Shown here piece by piece: positions 1 through 8,502 of a stretch of DNA of 64,000 nucleotides. How positions within the stretch are numbered: position 1 is the first letter of the stretch; each line of letters starts with the position of its first letter. Source of the stretch: Aquisalimonas lutea (lineage in GTDB: Bacteria > Pseudomonadota > Gammaproteobacteria > Nitrococcales > Aquisalimonadaceae); NCBI RefSeq assembly GCF_030409225.1, contig NZ_JAUFPK010000004.1, positions 250,943 to 314,942 on the forward strand, read 5' to 3'. The notes below the pieces were generated by a model. It ran no database searches and was not told where the DNA came from. It saw only the letters and a program-made list of their open reading frames with translations. Position numbers and translations under genes: made by a program.

Positions 1-467
1 TCACGGCCCGGCGGCGGGAGATGCTGGCGGGCGTGATCCGCGAGCAGGCGCTGGCATGGGTGGTCGTCCGGGCGGAGCCGCACGAGATCGACGAGCTGAA
101 CATCCTCCAGGCGACCATGCGGGCCATGCAGCACGCCGTGTCGGCACTTCCGGTGCCCGCCCGGCGCGCCCTGATCGACGGCAATCGCTGTCCGCCGCTG
201 GACTGCCCGGCGGAGGCCGTCGTCGGCGGCGACGGCAGCGAGCCGGCCATCGGTGCGGCCTCGATCCTGGCCAAGGTCGCCCGGGACGGGGACATGGTGG
301 CCCTGGAGGAGCAGTGGCCCGGCTACGGCTTCGCCCGGCACAAGGGCTACCCCACCCGGGACCATGTCGCCGCACTCCGCCGCCTCGGCGCCTGCCCGGC
401 CCACCGGCGCTCGTTCGCGCCCGTCCGCGAGGCCCTGACGGCGCCCGAGCTGCCGCTGGAAGGGTAG
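1..467 (+). CDS. rnhB: Ribonuclease HII, 3' part
   Basis: RNase HII cleaves RNA in RNA-DNA hybrids and nicks at single ribonucleotides misincorporated in DNA. The reading frame is open from base 3, so the N-terminus with the first catalytic acidic residues lies outside the window. Visible family features are the EIDELNI stretch, the DGNRCP turn, the [17 protein letters not shown] segment typical of RNase HII, and the C-terminal KGYPT...HRRSF end. It stops with TAG at 465-467. In most Gammaproteobacteria rnhB lies between lpxB and dnaE. Here dnaE follows only after a repeat element and an inverted lpxA cluster, so the usual junction is interrupted. Confidence 0.93.
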   Translation, partial: TARRREMLAGVIREQALAWVVVRAEPHEIDELNILQATMRAMQHAVSALPVPARRALIDGNRCPPLDCPAEAVVGGDGSEPAIGAASILAKVARDGDMVALEEQWPGYGFARHKGYPTRDHVAALRRLGACPAHRRSFAPVREALTAPELPLEG

Positions 468-537
468 GGCGTCCCGGCGGAATGCCGACGCGGGATTCCC
501 GTTACTGCGTACCGTTCCGGCAGCGGGCTTCGATCGG

Positions 538-768
538 GTCGTTTCCTGGCGGTGGGCGAGACGCATCGGGCGACTTGCGCAGCGCCGGAGCGCAGGCCGT
601 CCGGCCCCGAAGGGGTGGCGGCAGGGATGCCGCCACCGGCTGTCAGCACAGGGATGTGCTGTCAGCCGGCCAGGCCGGAGCGGAGGATAGGCCCCTGCTT
701 CATCCGAAGCAGGGGCCGTAAGCGGAGCTCCGGAGCCCGATGCGTCTCGCCCACCGCCAGGAAACGAC
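538..768. repeat. Hairpin cassette with 34-bp terminal inverted repeats
   Basis: Bases 538-571 and 735-768 are perfect inverted repeats of 34 bp (outer sequence GTCGTTTCCTGGCGG). Between them lie three tight hairpins: 614-637 (10-bp stem, loop GGGA), 638-667 (two stem blocks separated by one T-T mismatch, loop GGGA) and 690-717 (12-bp stem, loop ATCC). All three apices contain GGAT on one strand or the other. The cassette fills most of the gap between convergent rnhB and gnnB and has no believable gene. It looks like a miniature repeat element (MITE or REP cluster) and would also form a strong RNA cruciform that could end transcription from both sides. No transposase or clear target duplication is visible. 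Confidence 0.8.
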
Positions 769-785
769 GGGCACTCTGCAGCCCG

Positions 786-1886
786 TCAGCCGTTGACCGC
801 GTGCCGGATGGTCTCCGTGACCCGGAGGATCTGCTGGTCGGCGAGCTCCGGGTAGATGGGCAGGGACAGGCAGTGCCGGGCGATCTTCTCGGATATGGGC
901 AGCTGGACGTGGCCGTGGGTGTCCCGGAACACGGGCTGCTTGTGCAGCGGCACCGGATAGTAGACGGCGCAGCCGATGTCGGCGGAGCGCAGGGCCGCGG
1001 CGATGGCGTCGCGGTCGCTGGCGAGAACGGTGTACTGGTGGTAGACGTGCCGGCCCACGCCGTCCTCGTGGGGCACGGTGATGCCCGGCACGCCGGAGAG
1101 GCGGTCCCTGTACGCATGAGCGACGCGGCGGCGGCAGGCGTTGTACTGATCGATGCGGCGCATCTTGGCCCGCAGGATCATGGCCTGGACCTCGTCCAGG
1201 CGACTGTTGTAGCCGATGACGTGATGGTGGTAGCGCTCGCGGCTGCCGTGGTTGCGCAGCACGCGCAGCTCCTCGGCGACCTTTGGGTCGCTGGTGGCGA
1301 CCAGCCCGGCGTCGCCGTAGGCGCCCAGGTTCTTGCTGGGAAAGAAGCTGAATGCCCCGGCGGCGCCGAAGGCGCCCGTCATGCGTCCGCCCACCGCGGC
1401 GCCGAAGGACTGGGCACAGTCCTCCACCACCAGGACGCCGTGGCGGTCGGCCAGGCGCATGAGCTCCGGCATGTCCACGGGCTGGCCGAACAGGTGCACC
1501 GGCAGTACGGCGCGGGTGCGCTCGGTGATCGCCGCCTCTACCTGCTCCAGGTCCAGGTTGAACGTGGCGTCGTCGATGTCCACGAACACCGGTGTGGCGC
1601 CCACGTAGTGGATGGCCTCGGCGGTGGCGATGAAGGTGAACGGCGTGGTGATCACCTCGTCCCCCGGGCCGATCCCCAGGGCGGCCAGGGCGAGATGCAG
1701 GGCGTCCGTGCCGGAGTTGCAGGCGACGGCGTGGGGCGTACCCAGGTAGCGCGCGACCTCCTCCTCCAGGGCCTGGACGTTCGGGCCCAGGATGAACTGT
1801 GCGCTGTCGAGCACCTCCCGGAAGCCCTGCTCGATCTCGGAGCGCAGGTCGGCGTACTGGGCCTTCAGGTCAACCATGGGGATCAT
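786..1886 (-). CDS. gnnB: GnnB-like sugar nucleotide aminotransferase (DegT/DnrJ/EryC1 family)
   Basis: A PLP-dependent aminotransferase of 366 aa, the normal size for the DegT/DnrJ/EryC1/StrS family. The PLP lysine is K185 in FFPSKNLGAYGD and the ring-nitrogen aspartate is D156 in VEDCAQSFG. These enzymes transaminate keto sugars bound to nucleotides. The neighbours (a Gfo/Idh/MocA dehydrogenase and lpxA) match the arrangement known in Acidithiobacillus ferrooxidans. There GnnA oxidises UDP-GlcNAc at C3 and GnnB aminates it to UDP-2-acetamido-3-amino-glucose for lipid A. The gene follows gnnA by 24 bases. Start ATG at 1886; a second ATG lies three codons on. A role in O-antigen sugar synthesis (WbpE/WlbC type) is the main alternative. 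Confidence 0.75.
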   Translation of the reverse strand: MIPMVDLKAQYADLRSEIEQGFREVLDSAQFILGPNVQALEEEVARYLGTPHAVACNSGTDALHLALAALGIGPGDEVITTPFTFIATAEAIHYVGATPVFVDIDDATFNLDLEQVEAAITERTRAVLPVHLFGQPVDMPELMRLADRHGVLVVEDCAQSFGAAVGGRMTGAFGAAGAFSFFPSKNLGAYGDAGLVATSDPKVAEELRVLRNHGSRERYHHHVIGYNSRLDEVQAMILRAKMRRIDQYNACRRRVAHAYRDRLSGVPGITVPHEDGVGRHVYHQYTVLASDRDAIAAALRSADIGCAVYYPVPLHKQPVFRDTHGHVQLPISEKIARHCLSLPIYPELADQQILRVTETIRHAVNG

Positions 1887-1910
1887 GGCGCGGCGTGTCC
1901 TCTCGGGTTC

Positions 1911-2876
1911 CTACTGGGATGGCTGGTCGGGCAGGGGATTGTCCCGCAACTGCCGCGTGATTTCGATGGCCGTGGCCAGGGCCTGCCGCCCGTCGGCCCC
2001 GGTCACCAGCGGCGTACGCCCGTGGACGACACAGTCGACGAAATCCGCGATCTCGGCGCGGATGGCGTCGCCGTCGTCGAAGGCGCGCTGCTCGCTGCGG
2101 ATGTCCTCCATGGCCGGCACGTCCCGGTCGGTGTGGATGCGGGAGCGGATGTCCAGGGAGCGCTGCTGGAAGTCCAGGGCGATGTAGCTGTTGCGCTGGA
2201 ACAGGCGCATCTTGCGCTCGGCCTTGAGGCTGACCCGGCTGGCGGTGACATTGGCCACACAGCCGTTGTCGAACTGGATGCGGGCGTTGGCGATGTCGAT
2301 GTCGGAGGAGATCACCGGCGCCCCGTTGGCGTCGATGCGGCTCACGGGCCGGTCCACCAGCTTCAGGATGATGTCGATGTCGTGGATCATCAGGTCCAGC
2401 ACCACGCTGACATCCGCGCCCCGGGGGTTGAACGGCGCCAGCCGGTTCGACTCGATGAACATGGGCGTGCCCACCAGCTCGGCGAGACCGCGGACGGCGG
2501 CGTTGAAGCGCTCCAGGTGCCCCACCTGCAGCACGAGGTTGTTCTGCGCCGCCAGCCGGATGAGGTCGTCCGCCTCCTCCAGGGTGGTGGTGACGGGCTT
2601 TTCCACCAGTACGTGCACGCCGCGGTCGAGGCACTGAGCCGCCACCGCGTGGTGGAAGCGGGTGGGCACCACGATGCTGACAACGTCCACGCTGTCGAGC
2701 AGCGCCCCGTGGTCGGTGAACGCGGTGGTGCCCACCTCCTCGGCGACCGCCCGCGCGCGGCTCTCGTCGGCGTCGACCACGCCCACCAGCTCGACGGACT
2801 CCAAGGCGGCGTACTTCTGGGCGTGGAATCGCCCCAGGTAGCCGACTCCGATGACGGCGGCGCGCACGGGCTTCAT
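1911..2876 (-). CDS. gnnA: GnnA-like UDP-GlcNAc 3-dehydrogenase (Gfo/Idh/MocA family)
   Basis: A 321-aa NAD(P)-dependent oxidoreductase. The Rossmann motif GVGYLGRFHA is at residues 10-19, the family EKP motif at 92-94 (catalytic K93), and a D161...H165 pair in LDLMIHDIDI, where the family usually carries its catalytic His. Its ATG overlaps the lpxA stop by four bases (ATGA at 2873-2876), which implies translational coupling with the acyltransferase. Coupling to lpxA and the downstream aminotransferase is the basis for naming it GnnA, the enzyme that makes the 3-keto intermediate from UDP-GlcNAc. Substrate assignment is inference from context; the oxidoreductase family is clear. Confidence 0.75.
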   Translation of the reverse strand: MKPVRAAVIGVGYLGRFHAQKYAALESVELVGVVDADESRARAVAEEVGTTAFTDHGALLDSVDVVSIVVPTRFHHAVAAQCLDRGVHVLVEKPVTTTLEEADDLIRLAAQNNLVLQVGHLERFNAAVRGLAELVGTPMFIESNRLAPFNPRGADVSVVLDLMIHDIDIILKLVDRPVSRIDANGAPVISSDIDIANARIQFDNGCVANVTASRVSLKAERKMRLFQRNSYIALDFQQRSLDIRSRIHTDRDVPAMEDIRSEQRAFDDGDAIRAEIADFVDCVVHGRTPLVTGADGRQALATAIEITRQLRDNPLPDQPSQ

Positions 2877-3646
2877 CGCGTGATGCCCCGTGTCGACGAA
2901 CCCAGGAACTGCGCCAGGTGGCGCACGCGGGGGTTGTCCAGGTCGTGGCGCTGTTCCAGCTCGGCCAGCGCCTCGGCCAGGCGCTTGCCGGAGCCGAAGA
3001 CGATGCGATAGGCCGTCCGCAGGGCCTGGACGTGCTCCGGCGGAAAGCCGGCGCGCTTGAGGCCGCGCCGGTTGAGCCCGTACAGGCGCGCGTGGTTGCC
3101 CGAGACCATGGCGTAGGGGGGAATGTCCATGGTGGTCATGGTACCGCCGCCCAGCATGGCGTACTCGCCGATGCGCACGAACTGGTGGATGCCGCACATG
3201 GCCGACATGTTCACCCCGTCCTCCACGATGACGTGCCCCCCGAGCATGGCACTGTTGGCCATGATGACATGATTGCCGACGATGCAGTCATGGCCGACGT
3301 GGGCATAGGCCATGAACAGGTTGTCGTCGCCCACCGTGGTGACGCCGCGGTCCTTGGGGCTGCCCCGGTGCAGGGTGGCGAACTCGCGGATGTGATTGCG
3401 CGCGCCGATCTCCAGGCGCGTGGGCTCATCGCGGTAGCCGATATCCTGGGGCGCCGTCCCGACCACGGCATGGGGGCCGACGGTGTTGTCCGGCCCCATC
3501 TGCGTGGGCCCTTCAATGATGGCGTGGGCGCCGATGCGGCAGCGGGGCCCGATGCGGACCCCCGCCTCGATGCAGGCGTACGGGCCCACGGCCACGTCCT
3601 CGCCGATGTCCGCGTCCGGGTGGATCACCGCGGTGGAGTGAATCAT
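2873..3646 (-). CDS. lpxA: UDP-N-acetylglucosamine O-/N-acyltransferase LpxA
   Basis: LpxA transfers the first 3-hydroxyacyl chain from acyl carrier protein to the UDP-sugar in lipid A synthesis. The 257-aa protein has an N-terminal left-handed beta-helix of hexapeptide repeats (about residues 1-190) and a helical C-terminus ending in STRGITR, typical of LpxA. H116 and H119 (AHVGHDC) align with E. coli H122 and the catalytic H125. The start is ATG at 3646, matching MIHSTAVIHP; the frame stays open further upstream but that part is not family-like. LpxA usually sits in lpxD-fabZ-lpxA-lpxB. Here it heads an inverted trio with gnnA and gnnB, as in A. ferrooxidans, where LpxA prefers UDP-GlcNAc3N. 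A second lpxA may exist outside the window. Confidence 0.9.
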   Translation of the reverse strand: MIHSTAVIHPDADIGEDVAVGPYACIEAGVRIGPRCRIGAHAIIEGPTQMGPDNTVGPHAVVGTAPQDIGYRDEPTRLEIGARNHIREFATLHRGSPKDRGVTTVGDDNLFMAYAHVGHDCIVGNHVIMANSAMLGGHVIVEDGVNMSAMCGIHQFVRIGEYAMLGGGTMTTMDIPPYAMVSGNHARLYGLNRRGLKRAGFPPEHVQALRTAYRIVFGSGKRLAEALAELEQRHDLDNPRVRHLAQFLGSSTRGITR

Positions 3647-3832
3647 TGCGTCGTACTGCCGTGTGTGGAATGGCCGGGTACCGTACCGCGTTCCGCGGGC
3701 ACGGGCCAGACCCCGCCCGCCGGCCGCCCGTGTCCGGGTTCCACGGGCCGGGTGGGAGCCGGCATTTCCGTACCGGTGCGAGTGCTTCATAATACGGCCC
3801 TACCCGCCCCAGCGCACAGGAACGGCCGGAGC

Positions 3833-6800
3833 ATGACGCAGCAGTATGTCCATCTGAACGTCCATACCGAGTTCTCCCTGGTGGACGGCATCGTCCGCAT
3901 CAAGCCCCTGGTGGAGGCTGCGGCCGCCAGCGGCATGCCGGCGGTGGCGATTACCGACCAGGGCAACCTCTTCGGCATGGTCAAGTTCTACAAGGCGGCG
4001 CTGGACGCCGGCGTCAAGCCCATTGTCGGCGCCGACCTCTGGGTGGAGGACCCGGACGCGCCGGAAGGCCGCTCGCGGTGCGTTGCGCTGTGCCGTAACA
4101 GCACCGGCTACACCAGCCTCACGCGGCTCATCAGCCGCAGCTATCTCGAGGGGCAGCAGGGCGACCGGCCGGTGGTGCAGCGGGACTGGCTGCGCACGGA
4201 CAACGCCGGGCTGATCGTCCTCTCCGGCGGGCGCGAGGGCGACGTGGGGCGGGCCCTGGTCAACGGCGACCACGCCCAGGCGCGGCGCAAGCTCGCCTTC
4301 TGGCAGGAGCTGCTGGGCCAGGACTATTACCTGGAGCTGCACCGGTGCGGGCGTCCGGGCGACGAGGAGCACCTGCACCAGGCGGTGGCCCTGGCGGCGG
4401 AGACGGATGCGCCCGTGGTCGCCACCAACGCCGTGCGCTTTGTCAACAGCGATGATTTCGAGGCCCACGAGGCCCGGGTGTGCATTCACGAGGGGCGAAC
4501 CCTGGAGGACAGCCGCCGGCCCCGGGACTTCGCGCCGGAGCAGTACCTGCGCACGCCGGAAGAGATGGCGGCGCTGTTCGAGGATCTCCCGGAGGCGCTG
4601 GAGAACACGGTGGAGATCGCCCGGCGGTGCAACCTCGAGCTCACCCTGGACAAGGACTACCTGCCGGACTTCCCCATCCCCGAGGGGCTCACGGTGGACG
4701 AGTACCTGGCTCAGGAGGCCCGCCGCGGGCTGGAGGAGCGCCTGCCGCGGCTGCTCGATCTCGAGGCGCCGGGGGCGGACGAGCGGCGCGTTCAGTACCA
4801 GGAGCGCCTGGAGCGCGAGCTGGGCGTCATCAGCCAGATGGGGTTTCCGGGCTACTTCCTGATCGTCGCCGACTTCATCCGCTGGGCCAAGGGCGAGGAC
4901 ATCCCGGTGGGGCCGGGCCGGGGCTCCGGCGCCGGCTCCCTGGTGGCCTACGCGCTGGAGATAACCGACCTGGATCCGCTGCGTTACGACCTTCTCTTCG
5001 AGCGCTTTCTCAATCCCGAGCGCGTGTCCATGCCGGATTTCGACGTGGACTTCTGCATGGAGAAGCGCGACCGGGTCATCGACTATGTGGCCGACAAGTA
5101 CGGCCGCGAGAAGGTCTCGCAGATCGCTACCCACGGCACCATGGCCGCCCGGGCGGTGGTGCGCGACGTCGGCCGCGTGCTCGGTCACGGCTACGGATTC
5201 GTGGACCGCATCGCCAAGATGATCCCCTTCGAGCCGGGCATGACCCTGGACAAGGCGCTGGAGCAGGAACCCGACCTGCGCGCCCGCTACGACGAGGACG
5301 AGGAGGTCGCGGCGCTGCTCAACCTGGGCATGAAGCTCGAGGGCATCGCGCGCAACGTCGGCAAGCACGCCGGCGGCGTGGTAATCGCGCCGTCGCCGCT
5401 GACCGATTTCACGCCGCTGTACTGCGAGCCCAACGGCCAGGGGCTGGCGACCCACTACGACAAGGATGACGTCGAGGCGGTGGGCCTGGTGAAGTTCGAC
5501 TTCCTGGGCCTGCGCACGCTGACCATCATCGACTGGACCGTGAGGGCCGTGAACGCCATCCGCGGCGAGCGCAACGAGACGCCGCTGGATATCGGTACGG
5601 TGCCGCTGGACGACCCGCCGACCTTCGAGCTGCTCAAGCGCTGCGCCACCACGGCGGTGTTCCAGCTGGAATCCCGCGGCATGAAGGACCTGATCAAGCG
5701 CCTGCAGCCCGACAGCTTCGAGGACATCATCGCCCTGGTGGCGCTGTTCCGCCCCGGCCCGCTGCAGTCGGGCATGGTCGAGGACTTCATCAGCCGCAAG
5801 CACGGCCACTCGCGGGTGGCGTACCCGACGCCGGAGCTGGAGCACCCGGAGCTGGTCGAGGTGCTCAAGCCCACCTACGGGGTCATCCTCTACCAGGAGC
5901 AGGTGCAGCGCATCGCCCAGGTGCTCGCCGGCTACAGCCTGGGGGAGGCGGACCTCCTCCGGCGGGCCATGGGCAAGAAGAAGCCCTCGGAGATGGCCAA
6001 GCAGCGGGAGATCTTCCTCAAGGGGGCCATGGCCAACGGGCTCAGCGAGCAGCACGCCGAGGGCATCTTCGACCTCATGGAGAAGTTCGCCGGCTACGGC
6101 TTCAACAAGTCCCACTCCGCGGCCTACGCGCTGCTGTCCTACCAGACCGCCTGGCTCAAGGCGCACTATCCGGCGCCGTTCATGGCGGCGGTGCTGTCGT
6201 CGGATATGGATCACACCGACAAGGTGGTGACGCTCATCGACGAGTGCCGGGCCATGGGCCTGGAGGTCCTGCCGCCGGACATCAATCGCTCGGATTTCCA
6301 GTTCCGGGCCGCGGACGAGCGCACCGTGGTCTACGGCATCGGCGCCATCAAGGGGGTCGGGCAGTCGGCCATCGAGGCCCTGGTCAGCGAGCGCGACGCC
6401 AACGGCGCATACGCCGACCTGTACGACCTCTGCCGCCGGGTGGACCTGCGCCGGGTCAACCGCCGCGTCCTGGAGGCCCTGGTGCGGGCGGGCTGCCTGG
6501 ACAGCATCGGCGCCAATCGCGCCACCCTGCTGTCGCAGATCGGCCCGGCGCTCAAGGCGGCGGAGCAGAGCGTGCGCAACGCCGAGGCCGGGCAGACCGA
6601 CATGTTCGGGCTGACCCTGGCCGGCGGCGGCGATGCCGACAGCGGCGAGCGCCCCCCGGATCTGCCGGAGTGGGACGAGGAGGAACGGCTGGCCGGCGAG
6701 AAGGAGACGCTGGGGCTGTTCCTCACCGGCCACCCGATCACGCGCTACGAGCCGGAGCTGGAGAGGATCGTCACCGGCCGCATCAGCGAGCTCGCCGGCG

Positions 6801-7339
6801 GCGGCGACAGCGGCAGCGGCCGGCGCGAGAAGAACGTCGTCACCGCCGGCCTGGTCATGTCGCTGCGGGTGCGCAACACCCAGAGCGGCAACAAGATGGG
6901 CTTCCTGGTGCTGGACGACCGCACCGGGCGCATCGAGGTCAACCTGTTCACCGAGGCCTACCGCAAGTACGGCGCGCTGCTGGGCAAGGACAAGCTGCTG
7001 GTGGTGGAGGGAGCGCTCGGCTACGACGACTTCAGTGACGCCTGGCGGATCAATGCCGACAAGGTCTACGACATCGGCGAGATTCGCAACGTCTACGCAC
7101 GGCGGCTGGTGGTGCGCATGCACAGCGACCGCCTCGGCAACGGTGCCCTGGATCATCTCCAGGAGGCACTGTCGCATTTCCGCGAGGGCCATTGCCCGGT
7201 CTGCCTGGAGTACCATCGGCCCGATGCGCGCGCCGTGCTGCGCTTCGCCGACGACTGGCGGGTGCGCCCCACGGACGAGCTCATCAAGCGGCTGGACAGC
7301 CTCTCGGGCGGGGCGGGCTCCGTGCGGGTCGAATACTGA
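3833..7339 (+). CDS. dnaE: DNA polymerase III alpha subunit
   Basis: Catalytic subunit of the replicative polymerase, 1168 aa (E. coli 1160). Order of domains: PHP domain (about 1-280, starting HLNVHTEFSLVDG), the C-family polymerase core, a helix-hairpin-helix region, and an OB fold near the C-terminus (about 990-1080). Catalytic aspartates are D402 and D404 in PDFDVDF and D556 in VKFDFLGLRT, at almost the same positions as E. coli D401, D403 and D555. ATG at 3833 was chosen because the family sequence starts there; the frame continues open upstream into the lpxA-dnaE spacer without homology. It diverges from lpxA across 186 bases. Confidence 0.98.
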   Translation: MTQQYVHLNVHTEFSLVDGIVRIKPLVEAAAASGMPAVAITDQGNLFGMVKFYKAALDAGVKPIVGADLWVEDPDAPEGRSRCVALCRNSTGYTSLTRLISRSYLEGQQGDRPVVQRDWLRTDNAGLIVLSGGREGDVGRALVNGDHAQARRKLAFWQELLGQDYYLELHRCGRPGDEEHLHQAVALAAETDAPVVATNAVRFVNSDDFEAHEARVCIHEGRTLEDSRRPRDFAPEQYLRTPEEMAALFEDLPEALENTVEIARRCNLELTLDKDYLPDFPIPEGLTVDEYLAQEARRGLEERLPRLLDLEAPGADERRVQYQERLERELGVISQMGFPGYFLIVADFIRWAKGEDIPVGPGRGSGAGSLVAYALEITDLDPLRYDLLFERFLNPERVSMPDFDVDFCMEKRDRVIDYVADKYGREKVSQIATHGTMAARAVVRDVGRVLGHGYGFVDRIAKMIPFEPGMTLDKALEQEPDLRARYDEDEEVAALLNLGMKLEGIARNVGKHAGGVVIAPSPLTDFTPLYCEPNGQGLATHYDKDDVEAVGLVKFDFLGLRTLTIIDWTVRAVNAIRGERNETPLDIGTVPLDDPPTFELLKRCATTAVFQLESRGMKDLIKRLQPDSFEDIIALVALFRPGPLQSGMVEDFISRKHGHSRVAYPTPELEHPELVEVLKPTYGVILYQEQVQRIAQVLAGYSLGEADLLRRAMGKKKPSEMAKQREIFLKGAMANGLSEQHAEGIFDLMEKFAGYGFNKSHSAAYALLSYQTAWLKAHYPAPFMAAVLSSDMDHTDKVVTLIDECRAMGLEVLPPDINRSDFQFRAADERTVVYGIGAIKGVGQSAIEALVSERDANGAYADLYDLCRRVDLRRVNRRVLEALVRAGCLDSIGANRATLLSQIGPALKAAEQSVRNAEAGQTDMFGLTLAGGGDADSGERPPDLPEWDEEERLAGEKETLGLFLTGHPITRYEPELERIVTGRISELAGGGDSGSGRREKNVVTAGLVMSLRVRNTQSGNKMGFLVLDDRTGRIEVNLFTEAYRKYGALLGKDKLLVVEGALGYDDFSDAWRINADKVYDIGEIRNVYARRLVVRMHSDRLGNGALDHLQEALSHFREGHCPVCLEYHRPDARAVLRFADDWRVRPTDELIKRLDSLSGGAGSVRVEY

Positions 7340-7489
7340 CCGGGCTGGTAACGGTTGCCACCCGGCTCGGGACTGGCATACGGTATGCGCTTCGTCGGCG
7401 TGGCCTCGCTGCGGCGTGGACCGGCATGAACGCCAGCAGGGCCCTGTGCCATGAATGAGTACCAAGTCGAGCAACCGGATCGCGAGGTC

Positions 7490-8449
7490 ATGAGCCTGAA
7501 TTTTCTGGATTTTGAACGCCCCATCGCGGAGCTCGAGGCCAAGATCGATGAGCTGCGCTACGTGGGTGACGACAACGATCTCAACATCAGCGAGGAGATC
7601 CGTCGCCTGCAGGACAAGAGCGTCCATCTGACCGAGCAGATCTTCTCGAACCTGTCGGCATGGCAGATCGCCCAGCTGGCGCGTCATCCACAGCGGCCCC
7701 ATACGCTGGACTATATCGGCCATATCTTCACCGAGTTCGAGGAGATGCACGGCGATCGGGGCTTCGCCGATGACCCGGCCATCGTCGGCGGCGCGGCCCG
7801 CCTGGACGGACGCCCGGTGATGGTCATCGGTCACCAGAAGGGCCGCGACACCCGCGAGAAGGTGCGGCGCAACTTCGGCATGCCGCGGCCGGAGGGCTAC
7901 CGCAAGGCGCTGCGGCTCATGGAGATGGCGGAGCGCTTCGATCTGCCGCTGATCACGCTCATCGACACCCCCGGGGCCTATCCCGGGGTCGGGGCCGAGG
8001 AGCGCGGGCAGAGCGAGGCCATCGCCCGGAATCTCATGGCCATGTCGCGCCTGCGCACCCCCATCGTCGCCACGGTGGTGGGCGAGGGGGGCTCCGGCGG
8101 CGCCCTGGGGATCGGCGTCGGCGACCAGCTCCTGATGCTGGGCTACAGCACCTACTCCGTGATCTCGCCCGAGGGTTGCGCCTCGATCCTTTGGAAGAGC
8201 GCCGACCGCGCCCAGGATGCGGCCGAGGCCATGGGCATCACGGCATCGCGGCTGCACGAGCTCGGCCTCATCGACCAGGTGATCCAGGAGCCCCTGGGCG
8301 GCGCGCATCGGGATCCGGCGGGCATGGCCCAGCGGCTGCGGGAGGTCCTCATCGAGAAGCTGGACATGCTGGCCGCCAAGGATTTCGAGACGCTCCTGGC
8401 GGAGCGCGAGCGCAAGATCCAGGGCTACGGCAACTTCCGCACGGCCTGA
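7490..8449 (+). CDS. accA: Acetyl-CoA carboxylase carboxyltransferase alpha subunit
   Basis: AccA pairs with AccD to transfer the carboxyl group from biotin to acetyl-CoA, the first committed step of fatty acid synthesis. Starting at ATG 7490 ([19 protein letters not shown]) the protein is 319 aa, identical in length to E. coli AccA. An in-frame ATG at 7451 would add 13 residues and has a slightly better spaced GGG upstream, so the start is not certain. The crotonase-fold core includes [19 protein letters not shown] and [14 protein letters not shown], which form the oxyanion hole and CoA site in this family. It follows dnaE, the usual gammaproteobacterial order. Confidence 0.96.
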   Translation: MSLNFLDFERPIAELEAKIDELRYVGDDNDLNISEEIRRLQDKSVHLTEQIFSNLSAWQIAQLARHPQRPHTLDYIGHIFTEFEEMHGDRGFADDPAIVGGAARLDGRPVMVIGHQKGRDTREKVRRNFGMPRPEGYRKALRLMEMAERFDLPLITLIDTPGAYPGVGAEERGQSEAIARNLMAMSRLRTPIVATVVGEGGSGGALGIGVGDQLLMLGYSTYSVISPEGCASILWKSADRAQDAAEAMGITASRLHELGLIDQVIQEPLGGAHRDPAGMAQRLREVLIEKLDMLAAKDFETLLAERERKIQGYGNFRTA

Positions 8450-8502
8450 GCCCGCACCGACCGCGGGCGCTTCCTGACCGGAACCCGTGTCCGGGAGGGA
8501 CG

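Noticed and set aside
3800-8308. A 1500-codon open frame antisense to dnaE and accA, and similar long antisense frames at 552-3011 and 9940-13662
   Set aside because: They mirror strongly recognised genes on the other strand. High G+C with third-position bias opens such frames; the products have no family likeness and no ribosome site.
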